DNA from: CAWBYL01 sp963793025
Lineage (GTDB): Bacteria > Actinomycetota > Acidimicrobiia > Acidimicrobiales > Acidimicrobilacustridaceae
Length of the DNA: 64,000 nucleotides
Reading direction: 5' to 3'
Assembly: GCA_963793025.1 (NCBI GenBank)
Contig: CAWBYL010000006.1
Span: 1-64,000 of the forward strand
Position numbers and translations under genes: made by a program. Below, one piece after another: positions 50,253 through 58,248 of the stretch (position 1 is its first letter; the number at the start of each line of letters is the position of its first letter). The notes beneath the pieces are model-generated. The model searched no databases and was not told the DNA's origin. It worked only from the letters and a program-made list of their open reading frames with translations.

Positions 50253-51218
50253 TCAGTGTTGGCCTTCGAGCCAGCGCTCGGCGTCGATGGCGGCCATGCA
50301 GCCGGAGCCGGCAGCGGTGATGGCCTGGCGGTAGACGTGGTCCTGCACGTCACCGCAGGCGAACACGCCCTCGACGTCGGTGAGCGACCCGTCGTGGGTC
50401 ACCAGGTAGCCGTTCTCCTCGAGCTGCAGCTGGCCCTTGAACAGATCGGTGTTCGGCTTGTGGCCGATGGCGACGAACACCCCGGAGACGGGGAGGTCCC
50501 GCTCCTCGCCGGTGACGGTGTCCTGGAGGCGGATGCCCTCGACGGTCATGTCGCCGTGGACGCCCACGACGGTCGAGTTCCAGGCGAAGCGGATCTTGTC
50601 GTTGGCGAAAGCCCGGTCCTGCATGATCTTCGAGGCCCGCAGCTCGTCCCGACGGTGCACGATGGTGACCGACCGGGCGAACTTGGTCAGGAAGATGGCT
50701 TCCTCGACGGCGGAGTCGCCGCCACCGACGACAGCGATGTCGTGGTCGCGGAAGAAGAACCCGTCGCACGTGGCACAGGTTGAGAGTCCGTGCCCGAGGA
50801 GGCGAGCCTCCTCGGGGAGCCCGAGCATCAGCGACTGGGCGCCAGTCGACACGACGATGGCCTCGGCCCGGTACGTGGGCTCGGGTGCGTCGGGATCACC
50901 GACCCAGACACCGAAGGGGCGGGCGGACAGGTCGACCCGGCTCACCTTGCGGGTGAGGATCTCGGTCCCGAAGCGCTCGGCCTGCTCCCGGAAGCGGACC
51001 ATGAGCTCCGGGCCCATGATGCCGTCGGGCCAACCGGGGAAGTTCTCGACCTCGGTGGTCAGCATCAGCTGGCCTCCGGGCTGATCGCTGGTCGAGGAGG
51101 GCTCACCCTCGATGAGCAGCGGCTCGAGGTTGGCTCGGGCGGTGTAGATCGCCGCAGTGAGCCCGGCGGGACCGGACCCGATGATGATGACTTTGCGGAC
51201 GTCGGGGGACTGGGACAT
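50253..51218 (-). CDS. trxB: thioredoxin reductase (NADPH)
   Basis: The 321-residue flavoenzyme transfers electrons from NADPH to thioredoxin. It has the FAD motif IIIGSGPAGLTAAIYTARA at about 11-29 and the redox-active CATC at residues 148-151. The NADPH fold contains IAVVGGGDSAVEEAIFLTKF, and the second FAD motif is GVFACGDVQDHVYRQAITAAGSGCMAA. The order trxB-trxA facing parB matches the mycobacterial trxB2-trxC locus. The upstream DNA carries a SigR/SigH-type promoter. Confidence 0.96.
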   Translation of the reverse strand: MSQSPDVRKVIIIGSGPAGLTAAIYTARANLEPLLIEGEPSSTSDQPGGQLMLTTEVENFPGWPDGIMGPELMVRFREQAERFGTEILTRKVSRVDLSARPFGVWVGDPDAPEPTYRAEAIVVSTGAQSLMLGLPEEARLLGHGLSTCATCDGFFFRDHDIAVVGGGDSAVEEAIFLTKFARSVTIVHRRDELRASKIMQDRAFANDKIRFAWNSTVVGVHGDMTVEGIRLQDTVTGEERDLPVSGVFVAIGHKPNTDLFKGQLQLEENGYLVTHDGSLTDVEGVFACGDVQDHVYRQAITAAGSGCMAAIDAERWLEGQH

Positions 51219-51239
51219 CTTCTCTCCAGAGCGGGGATG

Positions 51240-51253
51240 TACCCCAAGGGGTA
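51240..51253. promoter_or_regulatory. palindrome in the trxB leader
   Basis: TACCCC-AA-GGGGTA has 6-bp arms around two bases and lies 22-35 bp upstream of trxB, just downstream of the expected transcription start. G/C-tract palindromes of this kind are bound by CsoR/RcnR-family repressors, but other factors or an RNA hairpin are possible. Confidence 0.5.
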
Positions 51254-51261
51254 TGGGTGTG

Positions 51262-51288
51262 AACGCTCTAGTGAGCTTCGCTATTCCC
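51262..51288 (-). promoter_or_regulatory. SigR/SigH-type ECF promoter of trxBA
   Basis: On the minus strand GGGAAT (51288-51283) and GTT (51264-51262) are separated by exactly 18 bases. This matches the GGGAAT-N18/19-GTT consensus of thiol-oxidative-stress sigma factors SigR (Streptomyces) and SigH (Mycobacterium), whose classic targets are trxBA genes. The -35 lies inside the end of the upstream coding sequence. No sigR/rsrA pair is in the window. Confidence 0.75.
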
Positions 51289-51789
51289 GTCGGGTGACGG
51301 TACGTAGCGGCGCCGGAAGACGAGGGCGCCGGCCACCAGGAAGATCACTCCGAGGATGAGGTACGGCAGCCACACGGTGGAGGGCAGCGCCTCGTCGAGC
51401 AGGCGGATGGCCCCGACGAGGAAGAGCACGACCAGCATGAGGCCGAGTACGACGGCGAACAGACCGAACACCAGTCCACGCGCCACGGTACTGATCGGGC
51501 CGATGGTGCGGTCGCGCACCGAACCGACGACGTTGACGATGGCGTCGGTCGCCTGGGCCGGCCAGTCGCCGCCGAGCAGGCCACCGGCCGAATCGGCCGT
51601 GCCGCTCGGCTCCTCGACCGGTACCCACGTGCCCATCGGAGGTGGGGTGGCAGCCGGGGGGGCGACTGCGGGGGGCGGATCGGGCGGGAAGGCGGGAGGT
51701 GGGGTCACCGATGGCGGGCCGTCGGGAAGACCTGCGTTGTCGGGCGTGGCGCCGGTCGGGCTCGCCTCGTCGCCTCCGGGTGTCTCCAT
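51268..51789 (-). CDS. two-helix membrane protein with proline-rich N terminus
   Basis: The 173-residue protein has about 65 residues of Pro/Ala/Thr-rich disordered sequence, a short amphipathic segment (ATDAIVNVVGSVRDRTIGPIST), and two membrane helices (ARGLVFGLFAVVLGLMLVVLFLVGA and VWLPYLILGVIFLVAGALVF). It ends in a basic tail RRRYVPSPDG. I do not recognise a family. In the mycobacterial locus a small membrane or anti-sigma-like gene occupies the same place before trxB. Its 3' end contains the -35 element of the trxBA promoter. Confidence 0.65.
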   Translation of the reverse strand: METPGGDEASPTGATPDNAGLPDGPPSVTPPPAFPPDPPPAVAPPAATPPPMGTWVPVEEPSGTADSAGGLLGGDWPAQATDAIVNVVGSVRDRTIGPISTVARGLVFGLFAVVLGLMLVVLFLVGAIRLLDEALPSTVWLPYLILGVIFLVAGALVFRRRYVPSPDGNSEAH

Positions 51790-51847
51790 GGAGCCGGATC
51801 CTACCCCTGTGGCCCGCGATCGATCCCGGACGTCCGCAGACCGGTCG

Positions 51848-53422
51848 TCACGAGGTGATCACCAGGTCGCTCATCTCCACTCGGTTGGTGGGCCCGTCGC
51901 CCAGGTCGGTTATCCACACCAGGACCGATCGGCCCGAGGTGGAACCGAGGTCGAGCTGGGCGTCGCCCTGGATGTCCTGAGCCGCCGCCACCGGTGGTCC
52001 CCACCCCGCCAGCTCGGCGGGTGTCGACCCGCTCACGTAGATCTCCACCGCCCAGCCTCTCGTCGGTGAGGTGATCGTGATACCGGCCACGTTCTGGTCG
52101 GCGCCGAGGTCCACCACCAGCCCGACACCGGTCTTGAGGTTGCCGAACCGGCGAGTGGTGTAGGTCTCGGTCCGCCACGCCGTTCCCGGCTGGCCGTCGA
52201 TGGCCAGAGCCGCCAGCGCACCGTTCTCGCCGGCGGCCCCGGTGCCCTGCGGGTCGTAGGAGCGGGCGGAGGCGACGGGGAGGAGACGGGCGGGGTCGGG
52301 TGTGGGCGCGGTGGTGGGTGTCGACGAGAACAGGTCCCGGCCCGCCTTGGTGCTGGCCACGAGCAGGGCGGCGAGCACCAACGCGGCCACCACGACCAGG
52401 GTGACGACGACGGCCGCTCCGGGCCGCCGACGCCGAGCAGGGGGGCGGGTGCCGGACCCGGGGGGAGACGGGGGAGCGCCGGGACCGACCACGGGCTCGA
52501 CCGGTGTCGGCTGAGCGCCCACGACCGGAGGGCCGACGAGGCCGAGCTCGGTCGTCGACGTGATGATGGTGGCGTCACCCCACTGGTCCAGGCGGGTGGC
52601 CTGCAGGGCGGTGCGCATGTCGTCGCTGGAGGCGAAACGGTCGTCGGGATCTCGGGCGAGGGCTCGCACGATGGCCGCATCGAGGTCTGCGGGCACGCCG
52701 GCGACCAGGTCGCTGGGGGGAGACGGTGGCCGTTGGAGGCGGGCCAGGGCCAGGGCGGCCGCACTCTCGGCCCGAAACGGCGGCTCGCCGCACAGCGACT
52801 CGTAGAGCACGGCACCGAGCGCGTACACGTCGGTGCGGGCGTCGACCTTCGAACCCTCGACCTGTTCGGGAGCCAGGTACTTCACCGTTCCGAGCAGCTG
52901 GGTCGTGCGGGTCAGATCGGGTTCGTCCAGGACCTTGGCGATGCCGAAGTCGGTCACCAGCACCCGGCCGTCGTCCGACAACAAAATATTAGCCGGCTTC
53001 ATGTCTCGATGGATGATCCCCGACCGGTGGGCACAGGTGAGGGCAGCCGCGACCTCGGCTCCGATGTGCACGACCTCGACGGGCTCGAGGCGGGCCCGCT
53101 CGTCGAGGAACGCCCGCAGCGTTCGCCCCCGCACCAGCTCCATGACGATGGCCTCGGTGCCGTCGTCGTCGCAGGTGTCGTAGATGGCGACGATCGACGG
53201 GTGGACGAGCCGGGCGGCGGCCACCGCCTCGGCGTGGAACCGGGCTCGCAGCTCGTCGTCGTCGGCGAGGTGGGCGTGCAGGATCTTGACGGCCACCGGA
53301 CGCCCGAGGACCTGGTCGGTGGCGGACCAGACCTCGGCCATGCCCCCGCTGGCCAGGTGGCTCTCGAGTCGGTAGCGGCCCGAGAGGACCTGGCCCGACC
53401 CGACGCGGGCGCCCGGCGTCAC
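51848..53422 (-). CDS. Ser/Thr protein kinase with extracellular discoidin-like domain
   Basis: The 524-residue membrane kinase has a complete Hanks-type domain: Gly-rich loop ASGGMAEVW, Lys46 in VAVKIL, catalytic HRDMKPAN (138-145), DFG at 158-160 and APEQVEG. A proline-rich juxtamembrane segment, one membrane helix near 330-350 and a C-terminal F5/8-type-C-like galactose-binding domain follow (AIDGQPGTAWRTETY, GVGLVVDLGADQNVAGITI). In mycobacteria a degenerate kinase plus the same extracellular domain is fused to the MurJ flippase. Here the kinase residues are intact and MurJ is absent, suggesting an active sensor kinase for envelope ligands. Confidence 0.88.
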   Translation of the reverse strand: MTPGARVGSGQVLSGRYRLESHLASGGMAEVWSATDQVLGRPVAVKILHAHLADDDELRARFHAEAVAAARLVHPSIVAIYDTCDDDGTEAIVMELVRGRTLRAFLDERARLEPVEVVHIGAEVAAALTCAHRSGIIHRDMKPANILLSDDGRVLVTDFGIAKVLDEPDLTRTTQLLGTVKYLAPEQVEGSKVDARTDVYALGAVLYESLCGEPPFRAESAAALALARLQRPPSPPSDLVAGVPADLDAAIVRALARDPDDRFASSDDMRTALQATRLDQWGDATIITSTTELGLVGPPVVGAQPTPVEPVVGPGAPPSPPGSGTRPPARRRRPGAAVVVTLVVVAALVLAALLVASTKAGRDLFSSTPTTAPTPDPARLLPVASARSYDPQGTGAAGENGALAALAIDGQPGTAWRTETYTTRRFGNLKTGVGLVVDLGADQNVAGITITSPTRGWAVEIYVSGSTPAELAGWGPPVAAAQDIQGDAQLDLGSTSGRSVLVWITDLGDGPTNRVEMSDLVITS

Positions 53423-53444
53423 GGCGCGGACCCGGCGCCTGAGA

Positions 53445-54284
53445 TCACGGCTTGAGGTAGCAGATCCCGACCACGCCGGGCCCGCCGTGGGTGCCGATGA
53501 CGGCTCCGATCTTGCCCAGACGGATCGAGTCGCGCGGATACCGGGAGGCGATCATGTCGAGGAACACGTCGACGTCGGGCGCTTCGCCGTGGAGCACGGA
53601 GAGCTGCTCGACGTCGCCCGCCTCGAACAGCGTGTCGCGCAGCCACTCGAGGGCTCGGCGCCGGGTCCGCTGCTTGGCCGCTTCCTCGACGGCGCCGTCG
53701 GTGATGTGGATGATCGGCTTCACCGCCAGCATCGAGCCGAGGAGGGCCTTGGCACTCCCGATGCGGCCGCCCTTCTTGAGGTTCTCGAGGGTGTCGAGGG
53801 CCCCGTAGATCTCGGTACGGGGGACCATGGCCCGCACGAGCGCCTCCACCGTGTCGGCGTCGGCCCCGTCGGCGGCGGCCCGGGCGGCGGCCAGGACCAT
53901 GGTGCCCAGCCCTCCTGTGAGCGAGAGGCTGTCGATCACCCGGACGTCGAGCTCGCCGTCCAGGGCGGTGGCGGCCGCCCGGGCCGACTGCATGGTGGCC
54001 GACAGCTCGCTCGAGAGGTTGATGCACACGACGGCGTCGGCACCGGCCGCCGCCGCCGCCCGGAACTCCTGCTCGAAGCGTCCTGGAGACGGGGCCGCCG
54101 TCTCGGGGAGCAGGCCGGTGCTCGCCATCTTGGCGTAGAAGTCCTCCACGCTGAGTTGCTCGCGATCGACGAACTCCTCGGAGCCGAAGCGGATGCTGAG
54201 GGGCACCACCCCGATCTCCAGCGCGTCGGTGTCGGCCTCGGAGAGGTCGCACGAGCTGTCAGTGACGATGTGGACCCCAGTCAT
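53445..54284 (-). CDS. DegV family fatty-acid-binding protein
   Basis: The 279-residue DegV protein has HIVTDSSCDLSEADTDALEIGVVPLSIRFG at the N terminus, PSPGRFEQEFRAAAAAGADAVVCINLSSELSATMQSA with the lipid-head contacts, LENLKKGGRIG, and the final VIGTHGGPGVVGICYL. Family members (FakB-like) bind a fatty acid and present it to a FakA kinase. No FakA/DAK-domain gene is present. It starts 4 bp inside the end of the DUF6049 gene and lies 22 bp before the kinase gene, so they form one operon. Confidence 0.9.
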   Translation of the reverse strand: MTGVHIVTDSSCDLSEADTDALEIGVVPLSIRFGSEEFVDREQLSVEDFYAKMASTGLLPETAAPSPGRFEQEFRAAAAAGADAVVCINLSSELSATMQSARAAATALDGELDVRVIDSLSLTGGLGTMVLAAARAAADGADADTVEALVRAMVPRTEIYGALDTLENLKKGGRIGSAKALLGSMLAVKPIIHITDGAVEEAAKQRTRRRALEWLRDTLFEAGDVEQLSVLHGEAPDVDVFLDMIASRYPRDSIRLGKIGAVIGTHGGPGVVGICYLKP

Positions 54285-56377
54285 CGATCCCCCCTTGGTT
54301 CGGTCTCGGCCGGAGCGTACTCACCCGGCTGGGGTGCAGCCGGGTCAGCGGCGATCAGCTTCCGGGCTCGACGGGCCGTGCGGAAGTGGCGGGCCCACCA
54401 CACGAGGAGGAACAGCCCGGCGCCGATCGAGAGCATCAGGCCCACCCCCGAGATGGCCGTCGATCGCACGGTGAAACGGGTCGTGGTCACCGGGAGCGAG
54501 CCGTCGGCCGACCGGATCGCCACGTCCAGAGGGAAGGCGCCGGAGGCCTTGGTGGTGACCGGCAGGTCGAGGCGGGTGGTGGTGGCCGCGTCCAGCTCCT
54601 GCTCGATCACGGCGCCTTCGGGGAAGTCGAGCTTGGCACTGCTCAACAGGATCCGGACCCGTACGGGGTAGGGGAGCCGGTTCTCCAGGTTGAGAGGCAC
54701 CTTGCCCGAGCGGGACGTGAGGGTCACGACCTGCTGGGCGGGCACGACGATCTCGTCGGTGGTGGCCTCGATGCTCGTCTCGGCGGCGCCGAGGTAGGCG
54801 TTGCGGTCGGGCGGGTCGAAGGTCCGCCAGCCGGACGTGAGGATCGACTGCTCGACCTGGCTATGGCGTTCCTTGTCGTCGGGCACCAGAGAGACCAGCC
54901 CCACGAGCGAGCGGTCGGCCTGGCGCAGGTCGTCGGGATAGGTCCCGAGCGACGCCGGTGGATCCGAGAGATAGGGACGCACGAGCGTGGTGGTGTTGCC
55001 GCGGGCGGTCGTGGTGGCGGTGTCCACTCCGATGACCAGGTTGTCGAGCGTGACCGGCGCGACCATCGCCGCCCCGGGGGCCCCGCTGTCGGCACCGTCG
55101 CGACCGGTCAGGCCGGCGAGGAACGTGGCCAGCGCCTCGGGCTCGGTGCCGTCACGCACGATCAACGCGGTCCCCTGGCCCTCGCGGGGTCGGTCGAGGC
55201 GAAGGACCGCCAGCTCGGCCAGCGTCTGGTTGGCCGCGAGTACGGGGTCGCCGCCCCCGGCCAGCCGGGCGGCCAACTCCTCGTCGGCCGGCACGGCGCG
55301 CAGGAGCGTCCCGTTCGCGGTGGCCACGTCGAACAACTCGGTGAACGTGGTTCCGACCGACCGTTCACTCACCGCCTCGAGCTGGCCGGACGGGACGACG
55401 ATGGACTCGACGCCCATCTGTTGCAGGGTGTCGAGCGCCGTCGGCGTCACCGACTGGTCGACGACGGCGGTGCGCCCGTCGGGTGGCGACCCGAGCGCCG
55501 CCTCGGTGGCCTGCGCTCCCGACCGGTACTGGGTGGCCACGTCGTCGGTGAGACCGCTCTGGACCCAGGCGCCGAGGTCGAGGGGTACGTAGGGGGCCCC
55601 CAGCACCTGGCGGCGACCGAGCGCGGTGGCGAGCTCCTGGACAGCCGCAGTGCCGCCGGGGTCCCGGGCGGCCAGGGAGGCCAGTGAGCCGCCGGCGGGC
55701 AGCAGCGTCAGCGGGGCTGTGCTCTCGGCGAGCACACCGATCCGCTTCTCGAGGGCGCTGGTGGTCTCGTCGGGCAGGTACGGGCTGCCGTCGAGGGCCA
55801 CGCCGGGCTCGGCGGTCAGGGGCACGACGACGCCGACCGCCAGGGCCGGGGAGGCGGGGTCGGGGTCGTCGAGGCGCACCAGGTAGGTCACGAGCTCCTC
55901 CACCGTGTCACCGGCGGCGTCGACGGCCTCGACCACCACGGGGTAGACCCCCGGCGCGGTGAGAACGACCCCTCCGTCGGGGACGGGGTAGGACGGGGTG
56001 ACGGGGATGGCGAGGGTGACCGAGCCGTCGATGGCGGGAGCGAGCTCGCCGAGCGGGCGAGGATCGAACCCCCGGATCGTGGAGCCGAGTTGTTCACCGC
56101 GCGTCGTGGCGTCGAAGCGCGCTCGCCCATTGACCTTGAAGTGGACGGTGAGGCCGATCCGGGTGTCGGCGGGGAGGGCGCTCACGTCGAGTCGGAGGAC
56201 GAACCGCCCGGCCGGTCCGACCCAGCTCGTCTGGTCGAGGACCTTCATGACCCTCGCCTCCGCGGCCTCGGGCTCCTGAGCCGCGGCGCGGGTCGAGGAC
56301 CCGCTGAGCGACCCCGCCATGATGACCACGACGATGGCGAGCAGCCCGAGAGCCAGGACGAGTCGCGCCCGGTTCAC
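54281..56377 (-). CDS. DUF6049-like secreted or membrane-anchored protein
   Basis: The 698-residue protein has an N-terminal signal anchor (RARLVLALGLLAIVVVIMAGSL), a large extracytoplasmic region of alternating beta domains, and a single C-terminal membrane helix (GVGLMLSIGAGLFLLVWWARHF) with a basic, Pro-rich tail. Its size, topology and position equal mycobacterial Rv3909-type proteins, which lie just upstream of the MurJ homologue. The function is unknown, presumably in cell-wall assembly. The GTG at 56377 overlaps the stop of the GNAT gene; an upstream in-frame extension is Arg-rich and unlikely. Confidence 0.8.
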   Translation of the reverse strand: MNRARLVLALGLLAIVVVIMAGSLSGSSTRAAAQEPEAAEARVMKVLDQTSWVGPAGRFVLRLDVSALPADTRIGLTVHFKVNGRARFDATTRGEQLGSTIRGFDPRPLGELAPAIDGSVTLAIPVTPSYPVPDGGVVLTAPGVYPVVVEAVDAAGDTVEELVTYLVRLDDPDPASPALAVGVVVPLTAEPGVALDGSPYLPDETTSALEKRIGVLAESTAPLTLLPAGGSLASLAARDPGGTAAVQELATALGRRQVLGAPYVPLDLGAWVQSGLTDDVATQYRSGAQATEAALGSPPDGRTAVVDQSVTPTALDTLQQMGVESIVVPSGQLEAVSERSVGTTFTELFDVATANGTLLRAVPADEELAARLAGGGDPVLAANQTLAELAVLRLDRPREGQGTALIVRDGTEPEALATFLAGLTGRDGADSGAPGAAMVAPVTLDNLVIGVDTATTTARGNTTTLVRPYLSDPPASLGTYPDDLRQADRSLVGLVSLVPDDKERHSQVEQSILTSGWRTFDPPDRNAYLGAAETSIEATTDEIVVPAQQVVTLTSRSGKVPLNLENRLPYPVRVRILLSSAKLDFPEGAVIEQELDAATTTRLDLPVTTKASGAFPLDVAIRSADGSLPVTTTRFTVRSTAISGVGLMLSIGAGLFLLVWWARHFRTARRARKLIAADPAAPQPGEYAPAETEPRGDR

Positions 56378-57096
56378 CCCGCCGGCCTGTCGTCGAGGGG
56401 CCGTTCGAGCACGGCCAGACCGGTGGGCTCGGAGCGGAAGCCGAGGTGCTCGTACAGGGCCAGCGCCCGGCTGTTGGCCTCCTGGGTGTTCACCAGCACC
56501 GACTGGCAGCCCTTGCGCACGCACCACTCCAGGGAGTCACCGATGAGGGTGGTGCCGATGCCCCGGCCGTGGTGCTCGGGGAGGACGGCCAGGCGCTGGA
56601 GGTAGCCGAGGCGGCCGCCTCGGCCGGTGACGTGGTACCCCACGATCTCCCCGTCGACGACCGCGACGCGAAACCGGGCCTGGGGCGTGGCGGTGCGGGC
56701 GTCGGCCAAACCCGCGGCGTCGAAGTGCCAGAAGCTGTCGAAGGCGGCTCCGTCCACCGCGAGCACGGTCTCGACGTCCCGGTTGCGGCCGCGCCGGAGT
56801 CCGAGGCCGGGCTGACGGGCGGGAGGCAGGTCGCGCAGGTCGTGGCCCAGGAGGTGCAGGCGTTCGTGGATGCGGAACCCGGCGGCCACGAAGGGGGCCT
56901 GCTCCGGCGCGCTCAGCGCCGGGGTGAGGACGCTGCGGTAGCCCCGCCGACGAGCTTCGTCGAGGGCGCGGGCCATGGTCGACGGAGAGGGGCTCAGGCC
57001 CGGCGTGGGGCTGAGGAGGGCGATCGTGGGATCGCCTCTCCACGTTCCGATCCGTAGCCGGTCGGCGCCGCCGGTGATGGTGTCGAGTCGTCGCAT
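56374..57096 (-). CDS. GNAT family N-acetyltransferase
   Basis: The 240-residue protein has a divergent N-terminal half (ARALDEARRRGYRSVLTPALS) and a C-terminal GNAT domain with acetyl-CoA motif LAVLPEHHGRGIGTTLIGDSLEWC, then VLVNTQEANSRALALYEHLGFRSEP. The acceptor is unknown; ribosomal or small-molecule amines are typical. In the mycobacterial order a Nudix gene lies here, so this gene replaces it. It is the first gene of the minus-strand operon leading to DegV and the kinase. Confidence 0.85.
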   Translation of the reverse strand: MRRLDTITGGADRLRIGTWRGDPTIALLSPTPGLSPSPSTMARALDEARRRGYRSVLTPALSAPEQAPFVAAGFRIHERLHLLGHDLRDLPPARQPGLGLRRGRNRDVETVLAVDGAAFDSFWHFDAAGLADARTATPQARFRVAVVDGEIVGYHVTGRGGRLGYLQRLAVLPEHHGRGIGTTLIGDSLEWCVRKGCQSVLVNTQEANSRALALYEHLGFRSEPTGLAVLERPLDDRPAG

Positions 57097-57194
57097 GGCG
57101 GTGGGCGCGAGCCTACGACCGATCGGTTGGTCGGACCGGGCGCTCGACCCGGCTGTTCGGGGAAGCGACGGAGGGTGGCGGGTAGGTTGACCAG

Positions 57195-58205
57195 GTGAGC
57201 ATCCTGCTGGCCGCCCACCCCCAGTTCCTCCTGCACGACACCGGCCCCGGCCATCCGGAACGCCCGGCGCGCCTGACCGCCGTCCTCGACGGAGTGGATG
57301 CCGCCGACCTGCGCGACGCGGTGGTGCGCTTCGAGCCCGAACCGGCTTCCTGGGAGCAGATCGAGCGGGTCCACCCCGGCCGGTACCTGCTGGCCCTGGA
57401 GGAGTTCACGGCGATGGGGGGCGGCCACATCGACGGAGACACGGTCGTGTGTGAGGACTCCTTCGCCGCCCTGCTCCGGGCCGCCGGCTCCGGGATCGAC
57501 GCCGTGGCCCGCCTCGACGCCGGACAGGCCGACGTGGCCTTTTGTGCCGTGCGCCCTCCCGGCCATCACGCCACGCCCCGACGGGCCATGGGCTTCTGTC
57601 TGGTCAACAACGTGGCTGTGACCGCCATGGCCCTGGCCGACAGAGGGGAGCGCGTGCTCATCGTCGACTACGACGCCCATCACGGCAACGGCACCCAGGA
57701 CGTGTTCTTCCGAGACCCGCGGGTGCTGTACGTGTCGCTCCACGAGTACCCGCTCTATCCCGGTACGGGAGCGATCGAGGAGACGGGCTGGGGAGACGGG
57801 TCGGGTACCACCGTGAACCTTCCCTTCCCGGCGGGTACCACCGGCGACGTCTACCGCCGGGCCTTCGACGAGGTCGTACATCCCCTTGCGGACACCTGGG
57901 ATCCCACCTGGGTCTTGATCTCGGCGGGGTTCGACGCCCACCGCCGCGATCCGCTCACCGGTTTGTCGTTGTCCGCCGGTGACTACGCGGACATGACTGC
58001 GGAGCTGGTCGGCCTGGTGCCGTCGGGTCACTGCATCGCGTTCCTCGAGGGCGGCTACGACCTCGAGGCCCTCACCCACTCGGCGGGGGCGACGCTGAGC
58101 GCACTCGTCGGCGGTGGGTACCGTCCGGAGGCCCCCACCAGCGGAGGTCCCGGCGGCCACGTCGTCGATGCCGTCGTGCGCATGCGGGCCCGCGCCGAGG
58201 GCTGA
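57195..58205 (+). CDS. histone deacetylase-family amidohydrolase
   Basis: The 336-residue enzyme belongs to the class II HDAC-like/acetoin-utilisation family. It has HDTGPGHPERPARL near the N terminus, the catalytic AVRPPGHHATPRRAMGFCLVNN, the zinc-binding VDYDAHHGNGTQDVFF, SAGFDAHRRDPL and the terminal EGGYDLEAL. Bacterial members deacetylate proteins or acetylpolyamines. It is co-directional with cca, 43 bp upstream, and divergent from the GNAT operon. Confidence 0.9.
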   Translation: MSILLAAHPQFLLHDTGPGHPERPARLTAVLDGVDAADLRDAVVRFEPEPASWEQIERVHPGRYLLALEEFTAMGGGHIDGDTVVCEDSFAALLRAAGSGIDAVARLDAGQADVAFCAVRPPGHHATPRRAMGFCLVNNVAVTAMALADRGERVLIVDYDAHHGNGTQDVFFRDPRVLYVSLHEYPLYPGTGAIEETGWGDGSGTTVNLPFPAGTTGDVYRRAFDEVVHPLADTWDPTWVLISAGFDAHRRDPLTGLSLSAGDYADMTAELVGLVPSGHCIAFLEGGYDLEALTHSAGATLSALVGGGYRPEAPTSGGPGGHVVDAVVRMRARAEG

Positions 58206-58248
58206 ACCCGACCGGGGCCGGGCGCCGGTCCCGGTAGCCTGCGCGGCC

